From Ornithinimicrobium murale (GTDB taxonomy: Bacteria; Actinomycetota; Actinomycetes; Actinomycetales; Dermatophilaceae), in contig NZ_QLVD01000010.1 in the NCBI RefSeq assembly GCF_003352835.1, positions 1 through 64,000 on the forward strand: 64,000 nucleotides of DNA, given 5' to 3'. Below the pieces are notes generated by a model, which was not told the origin of the DNA, ran no database searches, and worked only from the letters and a program-made list of their open reading frames with translations. The position numbers were made by a program, and so were the translations under genes. Position 1 is the stretch's first letter. Each line of letters begins with the position of its first letter. Shown piece by piece: positions 37,679 through 45,938 of this stretch.

Positions 37679-38377
37679 TCAGCGGTCCGCCGGCAGGATG
37701 AGATCACTGGGAATGTTGAGACAATCCTCGAAGCCCGTCGACGCCTCAAGGTCGTCTGCGGGTGTCCACAAAGTCCCTGTGCTGCGGTAGTTCTCAACGA
37801 ATCGGGCTCGCGTTGGCGGCTCTCCTGGAAGCAGACCTCGTTCCCGCAAGCACGTTGTCGACTCGCCGACGAAGTAGTCATATAGTCTGTTGAGTGCCTC
37901 CTCGTTGTAGGGCTGGTAAAAGACCGGCAGGAGTGGGTACCGCGCGGTGCAGATATAGCTGGCGTCGTTGAAGGCCTGCCGCTGCTCACTCGGATACTCC
38001 GCAGCGAACCCGTTCCCGGAGCCGTCACCTGTGACGTCGAACCCGAACTCGGCCAGGCAGTCTTCCATCACTTCAGCCGTCTCCTCAGGACGCACTTCAC
38101 GCACGACCTCCACGACGGGCGGGTCATCCTGGTCATACATGCGCGCATGGCCAGCTAACCACTCTTCCCGTGTCCTGGGCTCGACTGGCGCCGCTGGGAC
38201 CTCAGCGGACTCTGCAGAGTGCCGGCTCAAAGAATTCGAAGCCTCGCCGGACGGAGTGGCCCGAGGAGCTGGCTCCGTATCGCTCTTCGCACCTTGCTCT
38301 CTATCGGTGTCGGCACCACTACAACCGCCTAGACACAGCGCGAAAACGACAACGACGATGCCTGTAACCCTTGACAT
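37679..38377 (-). CDS. Cysteine-rich lipoprotein, paralogue of the one at 42038
   Basis: 232-aa predicted lipoprotein: signal peptide with lipobox 'ALCLGGC' (Cys19), then a low-complexity Ser/Ala/Pro/Glu linker (to about 75) and a C-terminal domain with paired cysteines ('EDCLAEFGF', 'ASYICTA', 'TTCLRERG', 'GFEDCLN'). The same pattern CL-x3-GF ... CL-x3-G ... VExY ... WTP ... FEDC recurs in the lipoprotein at 42038-42577. Function unknown; probably on the outer face of the membrane. GC content looks lower than the flanks. A run of nine G lies one base before the ATG and may affect translation. It diverges from a secreted-protein gene. Confidence 0.8.
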   Translation of the reverse strand: MSRVTGIVVVVFALCLGGCSGADTDREQGAKSDTEPAPRATPSGEASNSLSRHSAESAEVPAAPVEPRTREEWLAGHARMYDQDDPPVVEVVREVRPEETAEVMEDCLAEFGFDVTGDGSGNGFAAEYPSEQRQAFNDASYICTARYPLLPVFYQPYNEEALNRLYDYFVGESTTCLRERGLLPGEPPTRARFVENYRSTGTLWTPADDLEASTGFEDCLNIPSDLILPADR

Positions 38378-38378
38378 T

Positions 38379-38387
38379 CCCCCCCCC
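38379..38387 (-). promoter_or_regulatory. G9 homopolymer between SD position and lipoprotein start codon
   Basis: On the minus strand AAGGGGGGGGGAATG: nine G followed by A and the start codon. The tract itself supplies the only SD-like sequence, so slippage would change SD spacing. Similar tracts underlie phase variation elsewhere; here that is speculation. Confidence 0.5.
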
Positions 38388-38451
38388 TTGGAGTGGGACA
38401 GTGATGTCCGTCACCCTAGCTCGCTCATCATCCCGGAAACAAGGTGTCCCC

Positions 38452-38772
38452 ATGAAACGCAAGATCCTCAGCATCGCAGCCATCGTCGGTCTGGTCCTCG
38501 TGACGACAGTCGGGCCATCGTCCGCGTACGACAATCGTTCAGGCAGCCGAACCTGCAGTTCGGGCTACAACGTGGGGTTGAGCACGCAGACGACCTCATC
38601 AGAAACACACAGGCACTTCTACGAGAGTGATGCTGGCGTGGACCGCAGTTACGTTAAGTACAACGCCATCGGGTATGGCACCAGCAGCTTCTTCCGCGTG
38701 GCGTCGTGGCGTGCAGAAACTCCAGGATACTTCTCCTCCGCCTACAGCAGTTGCAACCAGAACCCGAACTGA
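38452..38772 (+). CDS. Small secreted protein with two cysteines (106 aa)
   Basis: I do not recognise a family. MKRKILSIAAIVGLVLVTTV followed by GPSSA is a clear Sec signal peptide with likely cleavage after Ala25, leaving an ~81-aa mature protein rich in Ser, Tyr, Thr and Asn, with cysteines near residues 35 and 101 that could form one disulfide closing the whole chain. Mature part is hydrophilic and aromatic ('HRHFYESDAGVDRSYVKYNA'). It is transcribed divergently from the lipoprotein, 74 bp apart. Codon use is less GC-biased than the housekeeping genes, suggesting acquired DNA. A start 27 codons upstream exists but would lack the signal peptide at its N-terminus. Confidence 0.7.
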   Translation: MKRKILSIAAIVGLVLVTTVGPSSAYDNRSGSRTCSSGYNVGLSTQTTSSETHRHFYESDAGVDRSYVKYNAIGYGTSSFFRVASWRAETPGYFSSAYSSCNQNPN

Positions 38773-38837
38773 CACTCATTGTCCACGAGGCGTACGGGGA
38801 TCCTGCTGTCGTCTCACATCCGCCGCGGAGGCCGAGG

Positions 38838-38921
38838 GTCGGCGCCACGTCGGCCTCGTCGTGGATGCCGACCGACAGCCGGATGACGTTGTCCGCCACC
38901 TCGAACTCGGTGCCGCGCACG
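38838..38921 (-). pseudogene. Remnant of a cystathionine gamma-synthase gene, C-terminal codons
   Basis: On the minus strand this stretch encodes RGTEFEVADNVIRLSVGIHD..., matching the intact metB C-terminus RGTELEVPDNIIRLSVGIED... (39305-39390 region), about 80% identical at DNA level over ~84 bp. It is cut off on both sides; on its upstream (right) side it meets a yaaA remnant. Confidence 0.85.
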
Positions 38922-38934
38922 CAACTCTAGTTGG

Positions 38935-39105
38935 GTCAATGTCCCCGGCGTCGGACCGCGGTCCGGGCACTGGCGCCAACCCCTCAGCAGTGTGCTCCCT
39001 GGCCTTGTGGGCCGCGGCCTGGTCATCGACTGCCGGTGCAGCACGTATGCCGCAGCCTGGGTCCTCAGGGAGAGCCGGCAAGGCGCTGGGTCCAGGTCAG
39101 GGTGC
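38935..39105 (+). pseudogene. Remnant of a yaaA gene, internal codons
   Basis: Encodes VNVPGVGPRSGHWRQ... and GRGLVIDCRCSTYAAAWV, aligned without gaps to intact YaaA VNVPGVGPLAGHWRQ...GRGLVIDCRSSTYAAAWV (DNA from 37274), then suffers a one-base deletion and decays. No start or end of the gene is present. It is back to back with the metB remnant. Confidence 0.85.
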
Positions 39106-39162
39106 CGCACAGACCCTCCGCTTCTGCTCGACAGTCCATCGACGGCGCTTGGTGCTCATCAT
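39106..39162 (-). mobile_element. Possible 5' scrap of an insertion-sequence orfA
   Basis: On the minus strand an ATG (39159) preceded by GGAGAGAG begins MSTKRRRWTVEQKRRV, which looks like the opening of IS3-type OrfA helix-turn-helix proteins. After ~17 codons the frame runs into the yaaA remnant. The remaining 39163-39277 holds no gene. Short length keeps confidence low. Confidence 0.35.
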
Positions 39163-39277
39163 CTCTCTCCTATCTCTGGAGAGGACTGACTCACATACAG
39201 GCTGACAGGTAGGGACCGGCACGAAGGCGCGGTCGCAAAGGGGAGGTCAGTGCCGTAGGGCGGGCGGGGCTCCCGCC

Positions 39278-40423
39278 TCAGTCGAGTCGCGCGAGGGCCT
39301 GCTGCACGTCGGCGACCAGGTCGGCCTCGTCCTCGATGCCGACGGAGAGTCGGATGATGTTGTCCGGCACCTCCAGCTCGGTGCCGCGCACGGAGGCGTG
39401 AGTCATCTCAGCTGGATAGTTCACCAGGGACTCCACCCCACCGAGGCTCTCGGCCAACTGGAACACGGACGTCGACTCGGCGAACTGGCGAGCCGCAGCC
39501 GCCCCGCCGGTCAGACCCAGCGAGACCATGCCACCGAAGCTGCTCATCTGCTTCGCAGCGATCTCGTGCCCGGGATGGTCGGCCAGGCCCGGGTAGTAGA
39601 CCCGCTCCACGGACGGATGGCCGACGAGCGCCTGCGCGATCGCGGCCGCGTTGGAGCTGTGCTTCTCCATCCGCAGCGCGAGGGTCTTGATGCCGCGGAT
39701 CGTCAGGAACACCTCCCACGGCGCGGAGACGCCACCGGCGGCGAACTGCAGGAACTGGATCTTCTCCCCCAGCTCCTCGCTCGCGGTCACCACGAGACCG
39801 CCGAGGACATCGGAGTGGCCGCCGAGGTACTTCGTGGCCGAGTGGACCACAACGTCGGCGCCGAGCGCGAGGGGAGTCTGCAACGCCGGGGAGGCGAAGG
39901 TGTTGTCCACCACGACGATCAGCCCGTGCTCGTGACCGAGCGCCGCGAGCGCCTCGATGTCGCTGATCTTCATCAGGGGGTTGCTCGGCGTCTCCAGCCA
40001 GAGCATCTTGGTCTCCGGGCGGATGCCGGCACGCACCGCATCGAGGTCGGTCATCTCCGCGGTGCTGAGGTCCAGGCCCCACGGCTTGAGGATCCGGTTG
40101 ACGAGCCGGTGCGTGCCGCCGTAGACGTCGTTGCCCATCAGGACGTGGTCGCCGGCGGACAGCAGCGCCCGGAAGGTCGCGTCCTCCGCCGCGAGGCCGG
40201 AGGCGAAGGAGAGCCCCTGCACGCCGCCCTCGAGGTCGGCGACCAGTTCCTGCAGTGCGTCTCGCGTCGGGTTGGTCCCGCGGGTGTACTCATAGCCCTC
40301 GCGCAGGCCTCCGACGTGCTCCTGCACGAAGGTCGAGGTCTGGTAGACCGGCGGGATCACCGCCCCGGTCCTGGGGTCGAAGGCCTGGCCGGCGTGGATG
40401 GCGCGGGTGGAGAATCCGGACAC
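39278..40423 (-). CDS. metB: Cystathionine gamma-synthase
   Basis: PLP enzyme of transsulfuration: joins cysteine with an activated homoserine to make cystathionine (gamma-lyase activity cannot be excluded from sequence). The 381-aa protein shows 'YEYTRGTNPTRDALQELVAD' (about 44-63), 'LSFASGLAAEDATF', 'WLETPSNPLMKISDIEA', and 'VVHSATKYLGGHSDVLGG' with the PLP lysine near 198. Starts with GTG at 40423. cbs lies 84 bp upstream on the same strand. A decayed copy of its C-terminal codons lies 350 bp downstream. Confidence 0.93.
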   Translation of the reverse strand: MSGFSTRAIHAGQAFDPRTGAVIPPVYQTSTFVQEHVGGLREGYEYTRGTNPTRDALQELVADLEGGVQGLSFASGLAAEDATFRALLSAGDHVLMGNDVYGGTHRLVNRILKPWGLDLSTAEMTDLDAVRAGIRPETKMLWLETPSNPLMKISDIEALAALGHEHGLIVVVDNTFASPALQTPLALGADVVVHSATKYLGGHSDVLGGLVVTASEELGEKIQFLQFAAGGVSAPWEVFLTIRGIKTLALRMEKHSSNAAAIAQALVGHPSVERVYYPGLADHPGHEIAAKQMSSFGGMVSLGLTGGAAAARQFAESTSVFQLAESLGGVESLVNYPAEMTHASVRGTELEVPDNIIRLSVGIEDEADLVADVQQALARLD

Positions 40424-40440
40424 GTCAGTGAGCTCCGTTC

Positions 40441-40500
40441 ACAATTCTTGGGGAAGTTCGGAACGCGTTGTGCGCATTTCGAGGGAGGTTTGGCCCGGCT
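40441..40500. repeat. Diverged dimeric TTGGGGAGGTTYGG repeat between cbs and metB
   Basis: Two units spaced about 33 bp, ATTCTTGGGGAAGTTCGGA (from 40444) and ATTTCGAGGGAGGTTTGGC, match the two direct units after ppgK (21746-21801) in order, spacing and core. Here no strong hairpin is formed. It occupies nearly all the metB-cbs spacer. Confidence 0.6.
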
Positions 40501-40507
40501 GCACTCC

Positions 40508-41869
<1,362 letters not shown>

Positions 41870-42037
41870 CAGTGGTTGCTCCCGGGTCGGTGGATGCTTG
41901 ACCCCAGCGTAGGTGACGCGAGCTCTCAACCCCGCCCCGGCATACAGTCGGTCAGGGCCACCCCCTGACGGGCGCTGTTCGGCATCTGGACCCGCCGCTC
42001 CCTGCAGCACCGAGTTCAGAGGGTCGTGGAGGACGAT

Positions 42038-42577
42038 CTATCGCTCCCGGTAGAGGTCCACCAGACTTGGCTGGGGGCAGTCCTCGAAAGCCCCTGGGTC
42101 TTCAGCCGTGTAGGGAGTCCACGGCGCACTCCCCACACCCTGAAGGCTGGCCAGGTAGGTCTCCACATACGTCTCGACAGACGGTGGGTCCGTGTAGTGG
42201 TAGCCATGGTCCTGAAGGCAGTCGACCACCTCGAGGTTCAGGGCATAGAGCGACTGCAACTCAGATTCAGAGGGAGGGGGCGGCGGGTCCGGCTGACCAC
42301 CTGCCGCTTGTGCGCATTGATCGTAGGCGGTGTTCAGATCTGACGCCTGGGGCTGGACTCCATCTGGGGGCCGTAATCGTCGGACACCATTGCCCTCTGC
42401 GTTGAGTTCGGCGGGGAAACCATTCTCCGTCAGACAGGTCGCCATTGAGGAATAAAATCCGCGGAGAGAACTCTCATAGCTGAGTCGCTGCTCTCCGATT
42501 CCTGCGTCCTCGTTGTGTGGGCTTCCAGCACAGCCCGCAACGACTAGTGCCAACCCGATGACGACGGCTCCGCGCAT
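42038..42577 (-). CDS. Cysteine-rich lipoprotein, paralogue of the one at 37679
   Basis: 179-aa predicted lipoprotein with lipobox 'LVVAGC' (Cys16). Mature domain carries 'MATCLTENGFPAEL', 'AYDQCAQAAG', a proline run 'QPDPPPPPSES', 'EVVDCLQDHGY', 'VETYVETYL', 'APWTPYTAEDPGAFEDC'. The order of cysteines and the closing WTP...FEDC match the lipoprotein at 37679-38377, though it lacks that protein's long linker. It is 2 bp downstream of the RNase H/phosphatase stop and could be read from that transcript. Function unknown. Confidence 0.78.
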   Translation of the reverse strand: MRGAVVIGLALVVAGCAGSPHNEDAGIGEQRLSYESSLRGFYSSMATCLTENGFPAELNAEGNGVRRLRPPDGVQPQASDLNTAYDQCAQAAGGQPDPPPPPSESELQSLYALNLEVVDCLQDHGYHYTDPPSVETYVETYLASLQGVGSAPWTPYTAEDPGAFEDCPQPSLVDLYRER

Positions 42578-42579
42578 TG

Positions 42580-43800
42580 TTAAGTGGGTCGGCCAGACCC
42601 GATGGTCAGGTCGTGCAGGTGGTGGGTGTCGTTGACGAAGGCGACTTGGACCCCGCCGTCGGGCCAGAACTCGAAGGCTGTCAGCGAGGCCGGCGCAGTC
42701 GCGATCGACCAGGCGCGGTTGGTGTCGATGCCCAGGACCTGGGACAGCACGACCATGACGGGCAGCCGGTGGGTGGCCACCACCACCGTGCCCCCGCGCG
42801 CGACGGCACGGGCCAGGGCCTCGGTCACCCGTCCGATCAGCTGGGTGCGGCTCTCCCCACCCGGACGGCTGTATGCCGGATCCTGGCGCAGCGCGAGCAG
42901 GTCCTGCCCCGAGTGGGTCACCAGATCGGCCATGGTCGCACCGTCCCAGTCACCGAAGGCCTGCTCGTCCCAGTCCCGGTCGATCTCGGGCGTCAGCCCG
43001 AGCGCCTCGGCGACCGCTCCCCCGGTCTGCATGGCGCGGGTGAGGGACGAGGTGATGACCTGCACGGTCGTGGGTCCGGAGCGGTCGATGAGGCGCTTGA
43101 CCGCCCCCGCGGCTGCGCTGGCCTGAGCCAGGCCCTCGTCATTGAGCGGCGGGTTAGCGCCTCCACGACCATCGAGCTTGTGGCTGCGGGTGAAGTCGGT
43201 GACGCCGTGCCGCACCAGGATCAGCCTGCAGGAGCCCTCCAGGGTCGGGTCGGTCTCGGTGCTGAAGACCTGCTCGCCGACGGGGGCCTTGACCTCACCG
43301 AAGGTGGGCTGCAGCGTCGGCGGACGATCCGCGGCCCGGTCGACCTGGTGGTCCAGGCGCACGGTCTCGCCGTCCATGCCGGCGTTGGACAGGGCGTCGG
43401 CGGCAGAGTTCTCCTCGCGCGGGATCCAGGTGTAGCTCACCTGGCCACCCGCAGCATCGATCTGTCCGGCCAGCTCGCGGGCCTGGCTGGCCAGGCTCTT
43501 CATGTCCTCGTGCTTGATCTTCCAGCGGCCGCTCATCTGCTCCACGACCAGCTGTGAGTCCATCCGCACCTCGATCGTGGCGTCCGGCGCCAGTCCAAGG
43601 TGCAGGACCGCGCGCAGTCCTTCGATCAGACCGGTGTACTCCGCGACGTTGTTCGACGCCGTGCCCAGCGGCCCGGCGCGCTCGGCCAGCAGGGTGCCGT
43701 CACTGTCTCGCACCAGCGCGCCGTAACCGGCCACTCCGGGGTTGCCCCGGGACCCACCGTCGGCCTCGACGACCACGCGCCGCCCCGGACCCCCTGGCAT
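42580..43800 (-). CDS. Bifunctional RNase HI / histidine phosphatase (acid phosphatase) protein
   Basis: Two-domain protein of 406 aa, the type represented by M. tuberculosis Rv2228c. N-terminal RNase HI (1-140) degrades RNA in RNA/DNA hybrids: Asp14 in 'VEADGGSRGNPG', Glu in 'NNVAEYTGLIEGL' (~54) and Asp in 'RMDSQLVVEQM' (~79). C-terminal histidine-phosphatase domain has 'LILVRHGVTDFT' (~195-206) and 'VVATHRLPVMV'; relatives act as alpha-ribazole or other acid phosphatases. Start ATG at 43800; an alternative GTG lies two codons upstream overlapping the zinc-ribbon gene stop. Confidence 0.92.
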   Translation of the reverse strand: MPGGPGRRVVVEADGGSRGNPGVAGYGALVRDSDGTLLAERAGPLGTASNNVAEYTGLIEGLRAVLHLGLAPDATIEVRMDSQLVVEQMSGRWKIKHEDMKSLASQARELAGQIDAAGGQVSYTWIPREENSAADALSNAGMDGETVRLDHQVDRAADRPPTLQPTFGEVKAPVGEQVFSTETDPTLEGSCRLILVRHGVTDFTRSHKLDGRGGANPPLNDEGLAQASAAAGAVKRLIDRSGPTTVQVITSSLTRAMQTGGAVAEALGLTPEIDRDWDEQAFGDWDGATMADLVTHSGQDLLALRQDPAYSRPGGESRTQLIGRVTEALARAVARGGTVVVATHRLPVMVVLSQVLGIDTNRAWSIATAPASLTAFEFWPDGGVQVAFVNDTHHLHDLTIGSGRPT

Positions 43801-43802
43801 AC

Positions 43803-44540
43803 TCACAAGCCAGACTCGGGCGTGCGCACGAGGATGCGGCGACACTCCTCGCAGCGCAGCACCTCGTCGTCCGCGGCAGCCCGCATCCGGGCGAGGTCGA
43901 CGTTGTTGAGCTCGAGTTGGCAGCCTCCGCACCGCCGCTGTTGCAGGGGCGCGGCACCGGTGCCGGACTGCGCGCGGATCTTGTCATAGAGCGCCAGCAG
44001 CTCGGCGCTGATGTCGGCCACGATCGCCTCGCGTCCCCCGGCGACCTCGGCCCGGTCGGCCTCGAGGGCTCCGGCCTTGGCGTCGCGGCTGCGGGTGACC
44101 TCGGCCGTCTCCGCCGCCAGTGCCTCCTGGTCGGCCTGGGCGCGAGCGACCTCGGCGTCCAGCGCCTCGGCGCGCTCCATCACCTCCAGCTCCTCGTCCT
44201 CGAGGGTGGACTGCCGGCGGGCCAGCGACTCGATCTCGTGCTGCAGCGCCTGCATGTCCTTGGCGCTGCCCGCACCAGAATCCAGCCGCTGCTGGTCGCG
44301 GGCGGCCCGGTCGCGGACCAGCTGCACATCCTGCTCGGCCTTGACCAGCTCACGCTGCACGTCGCCCCGTGCGGTGGTGGTGCGCACCACCTCGGCGTCG
44401 ACGTCACCCGCGCGAGCGGTCAGTGCGGCGAGCTCGGCGTGCTCGGGCAGACTGCGCAGCTGGTGATCCAGCTGGTCAAGCCGGGTGTCGAGGGCCTGCA
44501 GCTCCAGCAGTCGCTGCTGGTCGGTGGGGTCGGCTTTCAC
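43803..44540 (-). CDS. Zinc-ribbon coiled-coil protein (DUF164/CT398-like)
   Basis: 245-aa protein with a long N-terminal antiparallel coiled coil (about 10-180, heptads rich in Leu, Ala and Glu) and a C-terminal C4 zinc ribbon: 'RRCGGCQLELNN' and 'VLRCEECRRIL' with the two CxxC pairs. Counterpart of Rv2229c; role unknown, possibly nucleic-acid or protein binding. GTG start at 44540 with GGAG upstream, overlapping the Nif3 stop by 4 bp (GTGA). It lies between nif3 and the RNase H/phosphatase gene in an order shared with mycobacteria. Confidence 0.88.
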   Translation of the reverse strand: MKADPTDQQRLLELQALDTRLDQLDHQLRSLPEHAELAALTARAGDVDAEVVRTTTARGDVQRELVKAEQDVQLVRDRAARDQQRLDSGAGSAKDMQALQHEIESLARRQSTLEDEELEVMERAEALDAEVARAQADQEALAAETAEVTRSRDAKAGALEADRAEVAGGREAIVADISAELLALYDKIRAQSGTGAAPLQQRRCGGCQLELNNVDLARMRAAADDEVLRCEECRRILVRTPESGL

Positions 44541-45457
44541 GCGAGGTCTCCTGCGTCGTTCGTGTGTGGTCCGCTCAGCGGGTCCTGCTCCGGTCCGGAC
44601 GCTCCGAGGACGAACTCCCACGGGTCGGTCCGCACCTGCGAGACGTGGACCTCCAACCTAGCCGCAGCACCGGCCAGTTCCGCCATCAGGCGGCTGGCGA
44701 GTCCGGGCAGCCACAGGGACTCGCTGGCGAAGTGTCCGGCGTCGATCAGATAGGGCGTGCCCCCGGTGAGGGAGGCCTCCTCACGCGCCTCAAGAGCCGG
44801 GTGGTGGCGCAGGTCGGCGGTCACGTAGACGTCTGCGTCGGCAGCGCGGACCGCGTCGAAGGAGGAGTCGCCTGCCCCGCCGAGGACGGCGACCCTGCGG
44901 ACGGCGCCGTCCGCAGGCCCTGCCACCCGGATCCCTCCGGCTGTTCTCGGCAGGTTCTCGTGCAGGCGCCGGGCGAACTCGGCGAGGGTGGTGGGGGCGG
45001 GCAGGTCCCCGACCCGGCCGAGCTCCTGGCCCTCGGTGATCTCCAATGCCTCGGTCCGGGTGAGGCCGCAGGCGTCCGCGAGTGCCTGCCCGACGCCGGG
45101 ATCAGCCACGTCGGCATTGGTGTGGGCGCAGTAGAGCGCGATGTCGTTGACCAGCAGCTCGGTGACGGCCACGCCCTTGGCGGTCGTAGTGGCCACCGAG
45201 TGGATGCCGCGCAGCAGCAGCGGGTGGTGGGTGATGATCAGGTCCGCTCCCGCGGCACGGGCCTCCTCGATGACCGCCAGTGTGGGGTCAACGGCAAGGT
45301 GGATGCGGCTGACCGGTTGGTCGAGGTCACCTGCCACGAGCCCCACCCGGTCCCACGACTGGGCGGTGTCCAGGGGGTGCATCCGCTCGAGCACGGCGAC
45401 CACGTCGCGCAGGGTGAGCTGGCCGGTCTCCGGCGTTGTCTCGGCTGTCTGTGTCAC
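44537..45457 (-). CDS. Nif3-like dinuclear metal-centre protein
   Basis: 306-aa member of the Nif3/YbgI (DUF34) family, toroidal hexamers with a two-metal site; reported links to GTP cyclohydrolase-like activity are uncertain. Metal ligands are visible in 'LIITHHPLLLRGIHSV' (about 64-79), 'YCAHTNADVAD' and 'LIDAGHFASESLWL' (C-terminal His/Glu). No long insert domain is present beyond the usual middle region. Two starts are possible: GTG 45457, exactly 7 nt after a TAGCAT box, and ATG 45466, which falls inside the box; I prefer the GTG. Confidence 0.88.
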   Translation of the reverse strand: MTQTAETTPETGQLTLRDVVAVLERMHPLDTAQSWDRVGLVAGDLDQPVSRIHLAVDPTLAVIEEARAAGADLIITHHPLLLRGIHSVATTTAKGVAVTELLVNDIALYCAHTNADVADPGVGQALADACGLTRTEALEITEGQELGRVGDLPAPTTLAEFARRLHENLPRTAGGIRVAGPADGAVRRVAVLGGAGDSSFDAVRAADADVYVTADLRHHPALEAREEASLTGGTPYLIDAGHFASESLWLPGLASRLMAELAGAAARLEVHVSQVRTDPWEFVLGASGPEQDPLSGPHTNDAGDLA

Positions 45458-45464
45458 CCCGCCC

Positions 45465-45470
45465 ATGCTA
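45465..45470 (-). promoter_or_regulatory. -10 box TAGCAT, leaderless start of the Nif3 gene
   Basis: Ends 7 nt before the GTG at 45457 and overlaps the annotatable ATG at 45466, so it decides the start. Confidence 0.5.
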
Positions 45471-45526
45471 GGTGGCACAATGGTGCGCCGCAGCGCCGCG
45501 TCGGGACCTCCGTGCGGTGCCCGCAG

Positions 45527-45599
45527 GGGCCTGTAGCTCAGTTGGTAGAGCACCGCGTTTACACCGCGGTTGTCGTCGGTTCGAGCCCGGCCGGGCCCA
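45527..45599 (+). tRNA. tRNA-Val (anticodon TAC)
   Basis: 73-nt cloverleaf: acceptor GGGCCTG/CGGGCCC (one G-T pair), D-arm TAGCTCAGTTGGTAGAGC, anticodon arm CCGCG-TTTACAC-CGCGG with anticodon TAC, T-arm TCGGTTCGAGCCCGG-like, discriminator A at 45599. CCA is not encoded. It diverges from the Nif3 gene. Confidence 0.96.
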
Positions 45600-45630
45600 C
45601 TCGGTAGATCTTCTCCGTGCCCGCCGTTCT

Positions 45631-45698
45631 CCCCGCCACCACCTGGTCCCCGCCACCACCTGGCCCCCGTCATCACCTGGTCCCCGTCATCACCCGGA
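45631..45698. repeat. 17-bp tandem repeat, four copies
   Basis: CCCCGCCACCACCTGGT and three variants follow each other without gaps (45631, 45648, 45665, 45682). It occupies the start of the 339-bp gene-free spacer between tRNA-Val and ctlX. Three repeat structures fill most of that spacer, and no ORF is supported. Confidence 0.85.
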
Positions 45699-45764
45699 GC
45701 CACATCAACCACCTGCGGCCGTTCCCGGTGATCACCCACCCGCAGTGGACACCTGGTCCTTGGA

Positions 45765-45847
45765 CACTATGCGCTGCCCCGGCATACGGACCATCCCCTC
45801 AGGGATCGCTACGGCAGGCGGTCCGTATCTCGGGGCAGCGCATAGTG
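45765..45847. repeat. Large palindromic element (28-bp arms, 27-bp loop)
   Basis: Arms 45765-45792 and 45820-45847 are reverse complements except for two adjacent bases (CACTATGCGCTGCCCCG..ATACGGACC). There is no T-run, so it is not a typical terminator; it could be a palindromic repeat unit or a MITE-like remnant. No target-site duplication is obvious. Confidence 0.8.
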
Positions 45848-45875
45848 CGCGTACTCCGCCTGTGCTCAGGCCGGG

Positions 45876-45938
45876 CGGACGGGGTCCCCAGACTGACGGA
45901 CGGAGTCCCCAGGCTGACGGACAGGGTGCCCAGATTGG
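45876..45938. repeat. 21-bp tandem repeat, three copies, ending at the ctlX stop
   Basis: Units start at 45876, 45897 and 45918 (CGGACGGRGTCCCCAGRCTGA type), the third more diverged. The array stops exactly at the base before the ctlX stop codon. Confidence 0.8.
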
